A stretch of 64,000 bases of DNA from Clostridiales bacterium UBA1206 (GTDB lineage: Bacteria; Bacillota; Clostridia; Oscillospirales; CAG-382): NCBI GenBank assembly GCA_002310055.1, contig DBXS01000033.1, positions 10,445 to 74,444 on the forward strand, given 5' to 3'. Shown here one piece after another: positions 8,003-17,725 of the stretch; within the stretch, counting starts at the first letter, position 1, and each line of letters opens with the position of its first letter. The notes under the pieces are model-generated. The model saw only the letters and a program-made list of their open reading frames with translations, did no database searches and was not told the origin of the DNA. Position numbers and translations under genes: made by a program.

Positions 8003-8038
8003 CAGTCCGCGCCCCGCGCGCGGACGCGGAGAATAAAA

Positions 8039-8818
8039 ATGGAAGAGATCGTTTCCCGCGCAAACGAGCGGATCAAGCAGGCAGCTTTCCTTGCGGAGCG
8101 GCGAGAACGCGAACAAAAGCGCCGGTTCTGTTTTGAAGGCGTGCATCTGTTAGAGGAATATTTAAAGAGCGGCAAGACCCCCTGCGAGCTGTTCGTCACG
8201 CGCGAAGCGCTGGGGAAATACGGCGAGATTCTCGCAAACTGCGCAGGCATAGTCACGCTCGTGAGCGAAAGCGTATATTCGCGCCTTTCCGCCGAGCGCG
8301 CCCCGCAGGGGATATTCTGCGTCGCGGAATATCTTGATAACGTAAAAGAGAACACCGTCCCGCCCGCCGGCAGCGTCATACTCGAATCCGTGCGCGACGC
8401 GGGCAATCTGGGCGGAATGATCCGCACCGCCGCCGCGCTGGGGATAAACTGCGTGGCGCTCACGCGCGACTGCGCCGATATCTATTCGTACAAAACGGTG
8501 CGCGCATCTATGGGCGCGCTGTTCACGAGCGAAATCGTCGTGCTCGACGACGCCGTATCGGCGGTCGATGCAATGGTAAGCTCCGGCAAAAACGTCTACG
8601 CCGCCTGCCTTTACGGCGAAACGCGCGTTCTCGGCACGTTCCCGATCTCAAAAGAAGATTCGTTCGTCTTCGGCAACGAAGGCGCCGGTATAAGCGGGCC
8701 GCTCGCTTCGGCCTGCACCTCGCGAGTCATCATACCCATGTCCGGAAGGACGGAAAGTCTCAACGTCGCCGCCGCTTCGGCGGTGATAATGTGGGAAATG
8801 GTACGCAGCCGTGGATAA
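8039..8818 (+). CDS. TrmH/SpoU family RNA 2'-O-methyltransferase (YsgA-like)
   Basis: A 259-residue SPOUT-class methyltransferase with the two-part layout of TrmH-family rRNA enzymes. An N-terminal substrate-binding region (residues 1-100) has the FCFEGVHLLEEYL block. The C-terminal trefoil-knot domain carries ESVRDAGNLGGMIRTA (motif 1), FVFGNEGAG (motif 2) and IPMSGRTESLNVAAA (motif 3). It most likely methylates 23S rRNA, but the nucleotide cannot be told from sequence. GGAG is 7 nt before the ATG. It overlaps dprA by 8 nt. Confidence 0.9.
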   Translation: MEEIVSRANERIKQAAFLAERREREQKRRFCFEGVHLLEEYLKSGKTPCELFVTREALGKYGEILANCAGIVTLVSESVYSRLSAERAPQGIFCVAEYLDNVKENTVPPAGSVILESVRDAGNLGGMIRTAAALGINCVALTRDCADIYSYKTVRASMGALFTSEIVVLDDAVSAVDAMVSSGKNVYAACLYGETRVLGTFPISKEDSFVFGNEGAGISGPLASACTSRVIIPMSGRTESLNVAAASAVIMWEMVRSRG

Positions 8819-10004
8819 CGCCGTATATTATATCTGGCTCGCACAGGCGCTGGGCGCGGGAACGCGCGCGGCGGGCGAGCTGCTGCGCCGTTACGGCGGC
8901 GCCAAGGAGATATATTCGCTCGACGAATTTCCGCAGGAAGCGCGGCTTTCGGAACGCCAGAGGCGCGTGCTCGCCGACAAAGACCTCACCGCGTCGCTCG
9001 CCATACTCGAAAAATGCGCCCGCGCAAACGTCAAAGTGCTTTGCTACGGCGACCCGCTCTTTCCCGAACGGCTGCGCGCCATCAGCGCGCCGCCCGCCGT
9101 GCTTTATTACCGCGGCGTGATAAAAGACCTCAATTCCGAATACCTCGTTTCCGTCGTCGGCACGCGTTCTATGACCGAATACGGCGGAAAAATAACCGAA
9201 TATTTCGCGGGCGAATTCGCCGCCGCGGGCGCGGTGGTGGTCAGCGGGATGGCTTCGGGCATCGACTCCGCGGCTCACCGCGGCTGCCTTGCCAAATCGG
9301 GCTACACCGTCGCCATACTCGGCACGGCGATCGACCGCCCCTACCCGCCCGAAAACGCTCAGCTTTACGATACCATCGTAAGAAAAGGGCTCGTGCTCAG
9401 CGAATACGCTCCCGGCAGCGAATACGCGCGCAACTGTTTTCCCAAACGCAACCGGCTCATAGCGGGCATATCCAACGCCACGCTCGTCACCGAGGCGGGC
9501 GAACGCTCCGGCGCGCTCATCACCGCCAACGACGCTATTATGCAGGGCAAAGAAGTCTACGCGCTCCCGGGTCTTTCGGGCAGCAAGCAGTCGGTCGGCA
9601 CCAATACGCTGCTCCAGAAAGGCGTGCGGCTGGCGTACAGGCCTTCCGACGTGCTTGCCACCGCGGAGCTTATGTATCCCGACAAGATCCGCATCACTGC
9701 CGAATCCTACCGCACCGAGCGGTACGATACCGGCGTACAGCCGCGCCGCGCCGAAAGCCGCGTTTCGCCTGACACCGGCGTGGAAGAGATCCACGACGGT
9801 TATTCGTACGAAAAGATCGGCAAGCTCGAACCGGACGAAGTCACCGTCGTGACCGCGCTCAAGGGCGCCGGAGGCGGGCTTTTCATAGACGAAGTCGTCT
9901 CGGCCAGCGGTCTGGACGCGGGAATGGTGATGTCCACGCTCACCGTACTTGAAGTCTACGGCGTGGTATCACAGAAAAACGACGGGCGCTACGTGCTCGT
10001 CTGA
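8811..10004 (+). CDS. dprA: DNA processing protein DprA (DNA uptake/recombination mediator)
   Basis: A 397-residue protein that in transformable bacteria loads RecA on incoming single-stranded DNA. An N-terminal helical region (about 1-75) is followed by the Rossmann-like DNA-binding core with VVGTRSMTEYG, VSGMASGIDSAAH and FPKRNRLIAG, all standard. A C-terminal winged-helix domain follows (about 335-397, DEVVSASGLDAGMV). A GTG start at 8811 overlaps the preceding gene by 8 nt, which I take as coupling. dprA next to topA is a common Firmicutes arrangement. Its presence does not prove competence, since no com genes are in this window. Confidence 0.95.
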   Translation: MDNAVYYIWLAQALGAGTRAAGELLRRYGGAKEIYSLDEFPQEARLSERQRRVLADKDLTASLAILEKCARANVKVLCYGDPLFPERLRAISAPPAVLYYRGVIKDLNSEYLVSVVGTRSMTEYGGKITEYFAGEFAAAGAVVVSGMASGIDSAAHRGCLAKSGYTVAILGTAIDRPYPPENAQLYDTIVRKGLVLSEYAPGSEYARNCFPKRNRLIAGISNATLVTEAGERSGALITANDAIMQGKEVYALPGLSGSKQSVGTNTLLQKGVRLAYRPSDVLATAELMYPDKIRITAESYRTERYDTGVQPRRAESRVSPDTGVEEIHDGYSYEKIGKLEPDEVTVVTALKGAGGGLFIDEVVSASGLDAGMVMSTLTVLEVYGVVSQKNDGRYVLV

Positions 10005-10047
10005 TATAAAAAGCAGCCCATTCCACTCAAATACAGGAGTATATCTA

Positions 10048-12309
10048 ATGAACAACGCACTCATCATCATCGAGTCCCCCAACAAGATCCCCGCAATAAA
10101 AAGCTTTTTAGGCAAGGGCTACAAAGTAGCCGCTACGGTAGGCCACGTGCGCGACCTTCCCAAGAGCAAGCTGGGGATAGATATCGAAAACAACTACGAG
10201 CCGCAGTATATCAACATACGCGGCAAAGGCGAAATAATCAACCAGCTCAAAAAGGACGCCAAGAAAGCCGATATCGTATATCTGGCGACCGACCCCGACC
10301 GCGAAGGCGAGGCGATAAGCTGGCACCTCGAACAGGCGCTGGAGCTCGATCCCGCAAAGACCAGGCGCATCACGTTCGGCGAGGTGACCAAGTCGGCGTT
10401 CCGCGAAGCGCTCAAGAACCCGCGCGGAATAGATATGAATCTCGTCAACGCCCAGCAGACGCGCCGCATACTCGACCGTCTCGTCGGCTACAAGATATCG
10501 CCGTTTTTGTGGGAAAAGATCGAAAGCGGTCTTTCGGCGGGGCGCGTGCAGTCGGTAGCCACCCGCATCATCGTGGAACGCGAAAACGAGATACAGAGTT
10601 TCGTCCCCGAGGAATACTGGAACCTCACCGCGCTGCTCGCCACCGCAAAAGGCGAGGAATTCACCGCGCGCTATTACGGCAGGGCGGATAAAAAGCGCGA
10701 GCTCAAGAACGCTTCCGACGTGCAGAAGGTGCTCGACGCCGTCAAAGGCGCGGCGTACACCGTGGCGTCCGTCAAAAAATCGGTCAAAATCAAGCGCCCG
10801 CTGCCTCCGTTCAACACCTCCACGCTCCAGCAGGAATCCAACCGCCGCCTTTCGATGTCCTCGCAGCGCACGATGATGCTCGCGCAGGAACTCTACGAAG
10901 GCGTAAATCTGGGCGAACGCGGCATCCACGGCCTTATCAGTTATATGCGTACCGATTCGGTGCGTATCTCGGATGAAGCGCGCGCTGCGGCGAAAGATTT
11001 CATAATCTCGCAGTACGGCGAACCGTTCTACCCCGCGGTCCCCAACGTATACAAAGCCAAAAAGGGAATACAGGACGCGCACGAAGCGATCCGCCCCTCC
11101 GACCCCTCGCTCACTCCCGAAAAAGTGCGTTCGCGCCTTTCGGGCGACGCGTACCGCCTCTACAAGCTCATCTGGGAACGCTTTATCGCGAGCCAGATGA
11201 AATCCGCCGAGCTCAACACCGTCAACGTCGATATCGAAGCGGGCGGCCACACTTTCAAAGCTTCGGGCAGGACGGTCAAGTTTATGGGCTATATGGCGGT
11301 CTACGGCTACGCCGACGACGACGACGAGGAGGAAAACGGCAAACTGCCGGCGCTTTCCCAGGGCGAAAAACTCACTGAAAAGAAGCTCGTGCCGGAACAG
11401 AAATTCACACAGCCTCCCGCAAGGTACACCGAAGGTTCGCTCGTCAAGGCGCTCGAGGATATGGGCATAGGCAGGCCTTCCACGTTCGCCGCCACCATAA
11501 GCACCATCATCGCGCGCAAATACGTCCAGCACAGCGGAAAATTCCTGGAGCCCACTCAACTGGGCAGAGTCACCAACGGGCTGATGATGGAATGCTTCCC
11601 CAAGATAGTCGATTACGATTTCACCGCCAATATGGAGACCGACCTCGACGCCATCGAAGCCGGCAAAGAGGATTATCTCAAAGTCATAGACGGTTTTTAT
11701 AAAGATTTCGTCAAGCAGCTTTCGTACGCAAGCGAGCATATCGATCGGGTCAGCTACGAAAAGCCGGTGGAATACACCGATATCATCTGCGACAAATGCG
11801 GCGCCAGGATGGTGGTCAAGGAAGGCCGGTTCGGCAAATTCGCCGCCTGCCCCAACTACCCCGAATGCAAGAACACCAAACGGCTCGCCCCCGACGGCAA
11901 GACCGAAAAGAAACCCGAACCGGCGCCCGAAGGCCCCGAGGTCATAGCCGACGAAAAATGCCCCAACTGCGGCGGCGATATGGTGCTGCGCAAGGGGACT
12001 TACGGCCCGTATTACGCCTGCCGCAACTACCCTAAATGCAAAACGACAATGCCTGTCGTCAAGGACAGCGGCGTCAAATGCCCCAAATGCGGCAAACGCC
12101 TGCTCATAAAACAAACGCGTACCCGCCGCACGTTCTATTCGTGCGAAGATTATCCCAAGTGCGATTTCTCGTGCTGGGATATCCCGCTCGACGAAAAATG
12201 CCCGCGCTGCGGAGCCATGCTGCTTAAGAAAAAAGCGCGCAATATAGTATATTGCAGCGATCAGAAATGCGGCTGGCGCGAAGAAAACGGCGTGGAAAAG
12301 AACGGCTGA
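10048..12309 (+). CDS. topA: DNA topoisomerase I
   Basis: A 753-residue type IA topoisomerase that relaxes negative supercoils. The TOPRIM domain opens at residue 5 with IIIESPNK and continues through the acidic ATDPDREGE block. The active-site Tyr is in SYMRTDS at about residue 298. The C-terminus has four Cys4 zinc ribbons, at about 580-610, 637-665, 676-705 and 715-742. The reading frame extends upstream of 10048, but that part overlaps dprA and is not conserved. The ATG at 10048 has AGGAG 7 nt before it, so I start there. It follows dprA by 43 bp. Confidence 0.97.
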   Translation: MNNALIIIESPNKIPAIKSFLGKGYKVAATVGHVRDLPKSKLGIDIENNYEPQYINIRGKGEIINQLKKDAKKADIVYLATDPDREGEAISWHLEQALELDPAKTRRITFGEVTKSAFREALKNPRGIDMNLVNAQQTRRILDRLVGYKISPFLWEKIESGLSAGRVQSVATRIIVERENEIQSFVPEEYWNLTALLATAKGEEFTARYYGRADKKRELKNASDVQKVLDAVKGAAYTVASVKKSVKIKRPLPPFNTSTLQQESNRRLSMSSQRTMMLAQELYEGVNLGERGIHGLISYMRTDSVRISDEARAAAKDFIISQYGEPFYPAVPNVYKAKKGIQDAHEAIRPSDPSLTPEKVRSRLSGDAYRLYKLIWERFIASQMKSAELNTVNVDIEAGGHTFKASGRTVKFMGYMAVYGYADDDDEEENGKLPALSQGEKLTEKKLVPEQKFTQPPARYTEGSLVKALEDMGIGRPSTFAATISTIIARKYVQHSGKFLEPTQLGRVTNGLMMECFPKIVDYDFTANMETDLDAIEAGKEDYLKVIDGFYKDFVKQLSYASEHIDRVSYEKPVEYTDIICDKCGARMVVKEGRFGKFAACPNYPECKNTKRLAPDGKTEKKPEPAPEGPEVIADEKCPNCGGDMVLRKGTYGPYYACRNYPKCKTTMPVVKDSGVKCPKCGKRLLIKQTRTRRTFYSCEDYPKCDFSCWDIPLDEKCPRCGAMLLKKKARNIVYCSDQKCGWREENGVEKNG

Positions 12310-12345
12310 ACGCAGACAGGTTTAAGATCAGAGGTGGATCACACA

Positions 12346-13068
12346 ATGCACGACCATTACGAATATAAAGACCAGAGCGGACTCGAACGCGTGATCGGTT
12401 ACGAATTCAAGAACAAAACGCTTCTGGAAAACGCGCTTACGCATTCTTCGTACTGCAACGAAAAGCGCGGCGCCGAAGGCGCGCCTTCTTCCAACGAAAG
12501 GCTGGAATTTTTGGGCGATTCGGTGCTTTCGATCGTGGTCTCGGACCATATCTACAAAAACTATTCTTCGTTCGACGAAGGCGACCTCACCAAGGTGCGC
12601 GCCGCCGTCGTCTGCGAAAAAACGCTGGCGGAATTCGCACGCGATATCGACCTTGGCAGCTACATCAAGCTCGGCCACGGCGAGATCGTCACCAACGGCC
12701 GCAGCCGCCCTTCGATCTTATCGGACGCGTTCGAGGCGGTCATAGCCGCCATATATCTCGACGGCGGTATCAAGAACGCCGAACAGTTCATACTTCCCAA
12801 AATCAAAAACGCCATACGCAAGACGATGAAAAAGGGCAACGAGGATTATAAATCCCGCCTGCAGCAGATCGCGCAGGAGACCCCCGAAGAGCTTCTGGAA
12901 TACGTGCTCGTCGACGAAAAGGGGCCTCCTCACGACCGCGTCTTCACAATGGAAGCCCGGCTCAATTCCAACGTGCTGGGCACCGGCGTGGGCCACAGCA
13001 AGCGCGAAGCCGAGCAGATGGCGGCAAAAGAGGCGCTCAAGCTTTTCCCGGTCGATGAAAACGCATAA
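12346..13068 (+). CDS. rnc: Ribonuclease III
   Basis: A 240-residue double-strand-specific endoribonuclease for rRNA and mRNA processing. The catalytic domain shows HSSYCNEK, then the signature NERLEFLGDSVL with the acidic Mg-binding residues, and ILSDAFEAVIAAIYLDGG. A double-stranded RNA-binding domain lies at about 160-238, ending GHSKREAEQMAAKEAL. An in-frame GTG lies 12 nt upstream at 12334, but AGAGGTGG covers that codon and is well placed as ribosome site for the ATG at 12346, so I choose the ATG. It overlaps the radical SAM gene by 14 nt and belongs to the rnc-radical SAM-smc-ftsY unit. Confidence 0.95.
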   Translation: MHDHYEYKDQSGLERVIGYEFKNKTLLENALTHSSYCNEKRGAEGAPSSNERLEFLGDSVLSIVVSDHIYKNYSSFDEGDLTKVRAAVVCEKTLAEFARDIDLGSYIKLGHGEIVTNGRSRPSILSDAFEAVIAAIYLDGGIKNAEQFILPKIKNAIRKTMKKGNEDYKSRLQQIAQETPEELLEYVLVDEKGPPHDRVFTMEARLNSNVLGTGVGHSKREAEQMAAKEALKLFPVDENA

Positions 13069-14080
13069 AAACATAGCGGTCTTCATACCGCATATGGGCT
13101 GCCGCAACGCCTGCGTGTTCTGCTCCCAGCGCGCCATCACCGGCGTCGACTGCGCGGAGCCGGATCTCGAAAGCGAGCTTCGCCGCATCCGTGCGACGGT
13201 TGAACAGGCGATACCCACACTGGGCGGCTCCGACGCGGAGATCGCGTTTTTCGGCGGAAGCTTCACGGGGATTGGCGAAGAGCGCATGATCGCGTTCCTG
13301 AGATGCGCGCGGGAATATCTTGGCGGCAATATCAAAGGAATACGTTGCTCCACCCGGCCGGACTACATAGACGACCGCGTCTGCGGGATCCTTAAAGAAA
13401 ACGGAGTCACGTCCGTCGAACTGGGTATCCAGTCCACCGACGACGCGGTGCTCGCCGCGTCTAAGCGCGGGCATACCGCCGCGCAGAGCGAAAAGGCGTG
13501 CGAACTGCTCGCACGGTACGGTTTCGAACTCGGCGGTCAGATGATGGTCGGCATGCCGCTCGCAAACGAGCAAAGCGAAATAAAGACCGCGCGCGACATA
13601 GTCGCGTTCGGCGCAAAGACCTGCCGCATCTACCCGATGGTGGTGTTCAAAGACACTCCGCTTTACGAAATGACTCTCGCGGGCGAATACACGCCGCTCA
13701 CAAACGAAGAAGCCGCCCGCCGCGCCGCCGCGTGCGCGAGGGTATTCATAGATTCGGGCGTGGAGATACTTCGCATAGGGCTGCACTCTTCCCGGAATCT
13801 GGCGCAGGCGCCGTTCGGCGCGAACCATCCGGCGCTGGGCGAGCTTGCGGAAGGCGAGATCTATTACGGGATATTGCGCGAAAAGATAGCCGCTTTCGGC
13901 GCGCGCACGCCGTCGTTATTGGCGGTCGTCCCGTACGGCGAGCTTTCTAAATGCATAGGGCATAAAGGCGTCAACCGCGCGCGGCTCGCCGCCGAATTCA
14001 ACGCAAACATCCGGTTCGTCCAGTACAAGGGACTCAATAAATATGATGTGAGGATATTAAGTGAAATTACGAGCTATTGA
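13055..14080 (+). CDS. Radical SAM protein, Elp3-like, of the rnc-smc locus
   Basis: A 341-residue radical SAM enzyme. The 4Fe-4S cluster motif is C-x3-C-x2-C in GCRNACVFC (residues 15-23), followed by the GGSF glycine-rich SAM-binding turn at about 68. ELGIQSTDD and GMPLANE strands are typical of the Elp3/coproporphyrinogen-oxidase-like branch. It has no acetyltransferase domain, so it is not full-length Elp3. Its conserved place between rnc and smc in Clostridia suggests a role in RNA modification, but the substrate is unknown. It overlaps smc by 20 nt and rnc by 14 nt. Confidence 0.85.
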   Translation: MKTHKNIAVFIPHMGCRNACVFCSQRAITGVDCAEPDLESELRRIRATVEQAIPTLGGSDAEIAFFGGSFTGIGEERMIAFLRCAREYLGGNIKGIRCSTRPDYIDDRVCGILKENGVTSVELGIQSTDDAVLAASKRGHTAAQSEKACELLARYGFELGGQMMVGMPLANEQSEIKTARDIVAFGAKTCRIYPMVVFKDTPLYEMTLAGEYTPLTNEEAARRAAACARVFIDSGVEILRIGLHSSRNLAQAPFGANHPALGELAEGEIYYGILREKIAAFGARTPSLLAVVPYGELSKCIGHKGVNRARLAAEFNANIRFVQYKGLNKYDVRILSEITSY

Positions 14081-17000
14081 AATGCAGGGCTTCAAGTCGT
14101 TCCCCGAACGCACCAAAATGACTTTCGAGGGAGGCATGACCGCCATCATCGGCCCCAACGGGAGCGGTAAAAGCAACATAAGCGATTCTATCCGCTGGGT
14201 GCTCGGCGAAATGTCGGCGAAAAGCCTGCGCGGCGCGCGAATGGAAGACGTCATTTTCAACGGAACGCCCAAGCGTCCCGCCGCCAACTACGCGGTGGTC
14301 TCGCTGTTTCTGGACACTTCCGAAGAATATATGGCGCACCGCGGAGTCATAGCGGACGAGCCCGAGGAATCGGGGCTCACACCGCGCCAGCGCGTCTGGG
14401 ACGCCGAAGAGGCCGTCATCACGCGCAAATACTACCGCACCGGCGAAAGCGAATACTACATAAACAAAAAACAGGTCCGCTTAAAGGATATATACGAATT
14501 CTTCTACGATACCGGCATAGGCCGCGAGGGGTATTCGGTCATAGGCCAGGGCAAGATCGCCGAAGTGCTTTCGGTCAAGGGCGACGAGCGCCGCAGCATA
14601 TTCGAAGAGGCCTCGGGCATAAGCAAATTCCGCATAAAGAAGACCGAGACCGAGCGCAAGCTGCGCGATACCGATTCAAACCTCGACCGCGTGCGCGACA
14701 TCTTCGCCGAAGTCGAATCCCGCGTGGAGCCGCTCCGCAAAGAGGCCGAAAACGCCGGAAAATTCATAGCGTTAAGCGAAGAAAAGAAAAAGCTCGAAGT
14801 CACCATCTGGCTCGAGCGCATAGATATGCTGCGCGGCGACCTTGAAAGCGCCGAAAAAGCGCTGGCTTCTTCCAAACTGGAGCTTGACCTCGCGGGAGAC
14901 GAGCTCGACGCCATCCAGCGCGAGGAAGACGAATTCAACAACCACGGCTACGCGCTGCTCCAGCGCCGTTCCGCGCTGGACGAACGCTCGGTACAGCTTT
15001 CCGAAGAATCCGCGGTGCTTACTCAGAGCAACGCCGTGTTCGAGACCGAATCCAGGCATTACCGCGAAAAGATCGAAAGCAACGCGCGCGAATCTGCGCT
15101 CGTTTCGGGCAGAAGATCCGCTTCCGAAGAACTCGCTTCCGTCTGCCGCAGGGCGATGGAAGATATCGCTTCGGCGGCGGAACAACTTAAGAAAAAGGGC
15201 GAGGAGTTCGAGCGCGAACGCGAGCGCATAATGGAGCCCGCAAGGAGCGCGGAAGAAGAGCGAGCAAAAGAAACCGCCGCCATCTCCGCCGCCAACGACC
15301 GCCTTACCGAAATAATCAAGCGCACTTCCTCGTGCCGCGCGCTCATCGCCTCCGCCGAAAAACGCGGCGGCGACAATACCGGACTCGTCGAAGAAAGCCG
15401 CGCCAGACTCAACGAACTCACTTCGCGCCGCGATTCGCTTTCCGCGCGTGAAAAAGAGATAACGAACGACCTTTCAAACGCGCGCGCGCGCATAAACGAA
15501 ATAAACGGTTCCATAGCCAAGACCGAATCCGAACGCGAAAAACACGTATCGCTGGTCAACAAAGCCAATATAAGGTCGGCTGCCGCCGAACAGGAACGCG
15601 AATCGCTGCTCAGGCTCGAACGGCTGTTTGAAGGTTATTCCGATTCCGTCAAGACCGTGATGCGCCAGGCGTCCGAAGGCCGCATCAAATGCCAGGGCAG
15701 GCCAATCGACCTGCGCGGTACGGTCGCCTCGCTCCTTTCCGCCGAGGGCGAATACGTCGTCGCCATGGAAACGGCGCTGGGCGCCTCGGTCCAGTTCATA
15801 GTCTCGGGCTCCGAAAAAGACGCCAAAGCCGCCATCAATCACCTCAAGACCACCGGCGGCGGCAGGATAACCGTGCTCCCGCTCGACACCGTAAAGGGAA
15901 GAAGATGCGACGTTTCGCGCATCAAGGACTGCGACGGTTTCGTCGGCGTCGCCTCGGATCTCATCATCTGCGACAAGGAATATAAATGCATAGCCGACGA
16001 ACTGCTCGGCAGGACGGTCATCGCCGAAGACCTGGACAAGGCCTCGGTCATGGCGGCGAAATGCGGCTATTCGGTCAAAATAGTCACCAAGGACGGGCAG
16101 ATCATCAACGCCGGCGGCTCATATACCGGCGGATCGCCGCAAAAGAAAGTCGGCCTGTTCACCCGCAGCGCCGATATAGATAAACTCGACGCCGAGATAT
16201 CCGAACTCAACACCGCGCTTATGCAGGCGGAACTGGGCAAGCGCAGCGCCGAAAAACGGCTCGAATCGCTCAAAGAAGAGCTGGCGAAGCAAAACGCCAG
16301 GGTCGAAGAGCTTTCCGCTCAGGCGGAACAGGCGCGCACGGATCTTTCGTTCGCCGAAGCCACCCGCGGCGAGGAAGAAAGCAAACTCACCGGAATGCTC
16401 GAATCCGACCGCCGCAACGACGAAGAAAAACAGACGCTTGCTTCCGAACTCGAAGAACTCGAAGCCGAAGAAGCGAAGATCAGAAAAGCCAAAAACGTAA
16501 GCGAAATGAACGTCATAGCGGCGGAAGAAGCCATAGCCAAAGCCAACGCCGCGAGCGAAGACATACGCTCATCCATCGCGGACGTCAATATGCAGCTGGT
16601 CACGCTCGGCGCGCGCAGAGAAGCCGAACAGGACAAACTCGACGCCATACTCGGCCGCGTGCGCGAGGACGATGAAAAACTCGCCGAGATCGCGTCCGAG
16701 ACCGCGGAATGCGAATCCGCTATACGCACGGGCGCCGAAACGTTCGAGACCAACCTGCGCAAGCTCGCCGACATAGAGACCGAAAAAACGGCGATAAGCG
16801 CCGAAAAGAAAGATATAGACAAAGAGCTCGAAGAGCGCGAAAAGACCGTTCCCGAACGGAAAATGCGCCTGCGTGAGGCGCAGATCCGGCGCGAGCAGGC
16901 GTTCCAGAGCCACACGCGGCTGGAAAGCGGCAAGCAGGCGGCTCAGGACGAGTACGATTCCGTTTCCGGCAAATTGTGGGACGAATACGAACTCACTTAT

Positions 17001-17723
17001 TCCGACGCCGAAGCGTTCCGTCTGCCCGCGGAAGAGCGCGAAAAGATGCCTACCCGCTTAAACAGCGTAAAGGCGAAGATCCGCGCCATGGGCGTGATAA
17101 ACGTCAAAGCGGTCGATGAATACCGCGAACTCAAGGAACGCTACGATTTCCTCAAAGCGCAGATCGACGACCTCGACCGCACGCGGCGCAAGCTCGACAA
17201 CGAACTTTCGCGGCTCGACACCAAAATGAAAGACGTGTTCCTCGACACGTTCGCGCGCATCAACAGCGCGTTCGGCAGGGTGTTCACCGAGCTGTTCGGC
17301 GGCGGCAGCGCCCGCGTCGAACTCACCGATCCTTCCGACCCTCTCGGCTGCGGAATAGATATCATCCTGCGTCCGCCCGGAAAATCGGTGCGGTCCATAA
17401 GCCTGCTTTCGGGCGGCGAGCAGTCGTTTGCGGCGATAGCGCTTTATCTCGCGCTGCAGGAGATCAACCCTGCGCCGTTCTGCATACTCGACGAGATCGA
17501 ATCGGCGCTGGACGAAGTCAACCAGGCCAAGCTTATGGATTACATAAAAGCCCATTGCGGCAAGACGCAGTATCTGCTCATCACCCACCGCAGGGGGACT
17601 ATGGAGCGCGCGGATACGCTTTACGGCATAACGATGCGCGAAAAAGGCGTTTCGGAATTCCTTAAACTGGATCTCGATACGCTGGGTGAAAGATTCAAGG
17701 ATTACACAGACGGCAAGGAGTAA
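14061..17723 (+). CDS. smc: Chromosome segregation ATPase SMC
   Basis: A 1220-residue condensin subunit that organises and separates sister chromosomes with ScpA and ScpB. The N-terminal head carries Walker A GPNGSGKSN at 32-40. Long charged coiled coils (about 170-510 and 680-1030) flank a hinge with GRPIDLRGTVAS and the Gly-rich TTGGGRITVLPL. The C-terminal head has the signature LLSGGEQSFAAIAL and Walker B FCILDEIESALDE. The GTG start at 14061 lies inside the radical SAM gene, and its N-terminus MKLRAIEMQGFKSF matches family starts. ftsY follows after 2 bp, as in many Firmicutes. Confidence 0.97.
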   Translation: MKLRAIEMQGFKSFPERTKMTFEGGMTAIIGPNGSGKSNISDSIRWVLGEMSAKSLRGARMEDVIFNGTPKRPAANYAVVSLFLDTSEEYMAHRGVIADEPEESGLTPRQRVWDAEEAVITRKYYRTGESEYYINKKQVRLKDIYEFFYDTGIGREGYSVIGQGKIAEVLSVKGDERRSIFEEASGISKFRIKKTETERKLRDTDSNLDRVRDIFAEVESRVEPLRKEAENAGKFIALSEEKKKLEVTIWLERIDMLRGDLESAEKALASSKLELDLAGDELDAIQREEDEFNNHGYALLQRRSALDERSVQLSEESAVLTQSNAVFETESRHYREKIESNARESALVSGRRSASEELASVCRRAMEDIASAAEQLKKKGEEFERERERIMEPARSAEEERAKETAAISAANDRLTEIIKRTSSCRALIASAEKRGGDNTGLVEESRARLNELTSRRDSLSAREKEITNDLSNARARINEINGSIAKTESEREKHVSLVNKANIRSAAAEQERESLLRLERLFEGYSDSVKTVMRQASEGRIKCQGRPIDLRGTVASLLSAEGEYVVAMETALGASVQFIVSGSEKDAKAAINHLKTTGGGRITVLPLDTVKGRRCDVSRIKDCDGFVGVASDLIICDKEYKCIADELLGRTVIAEDLDKASVMAAKCGYSVKIVTKDGQIINAGGSYTGGSPQKKVGLFTRSADIDKLDAEISELNTALMQAELGKRSAEKRLESLKEELAKQNARVEELSAQAEQARTDLSFAEATRGEEESKLTGMLESDRRNDEEKQTLASELEELEAEEAKIRKAKNVSEMNVIAAEEAIAKANAASEDIRSSIADVNMQLVTLGARREAEQDKLDAILGRVREDDEKLAEIASETAECESAIRTGAETFETNLRKLADIETEKTAISAEKKDIDKELEEREKTVPERKMRLREAQIRREQAFQSHTRLESGKQAAQDEYDSVSGKLWDEYELTYSDAEAFRLPAEEREKMPTRLNSVKAKIRAMGVINVKAVDEYRELKERYDFLKAQIDDLDRTRRKLDNELSRLDTKMKDVFLDTFARINSAFGRVFTELFGGGSARVELTDPSDPLGCGIDIILRPPGKSVRSISLLSGGEQSFAAIALYLALQEINPAPFCILDEIESALDEVNQAKLMDYIKAHCGKTQYLLITHRRGTMERADTLYGITMREKGVSEFLKLDLDTLGERFKDYTDGKE

Positions 17724-17725
17724 AA

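Noticed and set aside
10108..12114. 668-codon antisense frame on the minus strand across topA
   Set aside because: It is an antisense shadow caused by GC-rich third codon positions; topA has all family motifs on the plus strand.
12334..12345. GTG at 12334 as start of rnc
   Set aside because: The GTG is part of the AGAGGTGG ribosome site for the ATG at 12346.
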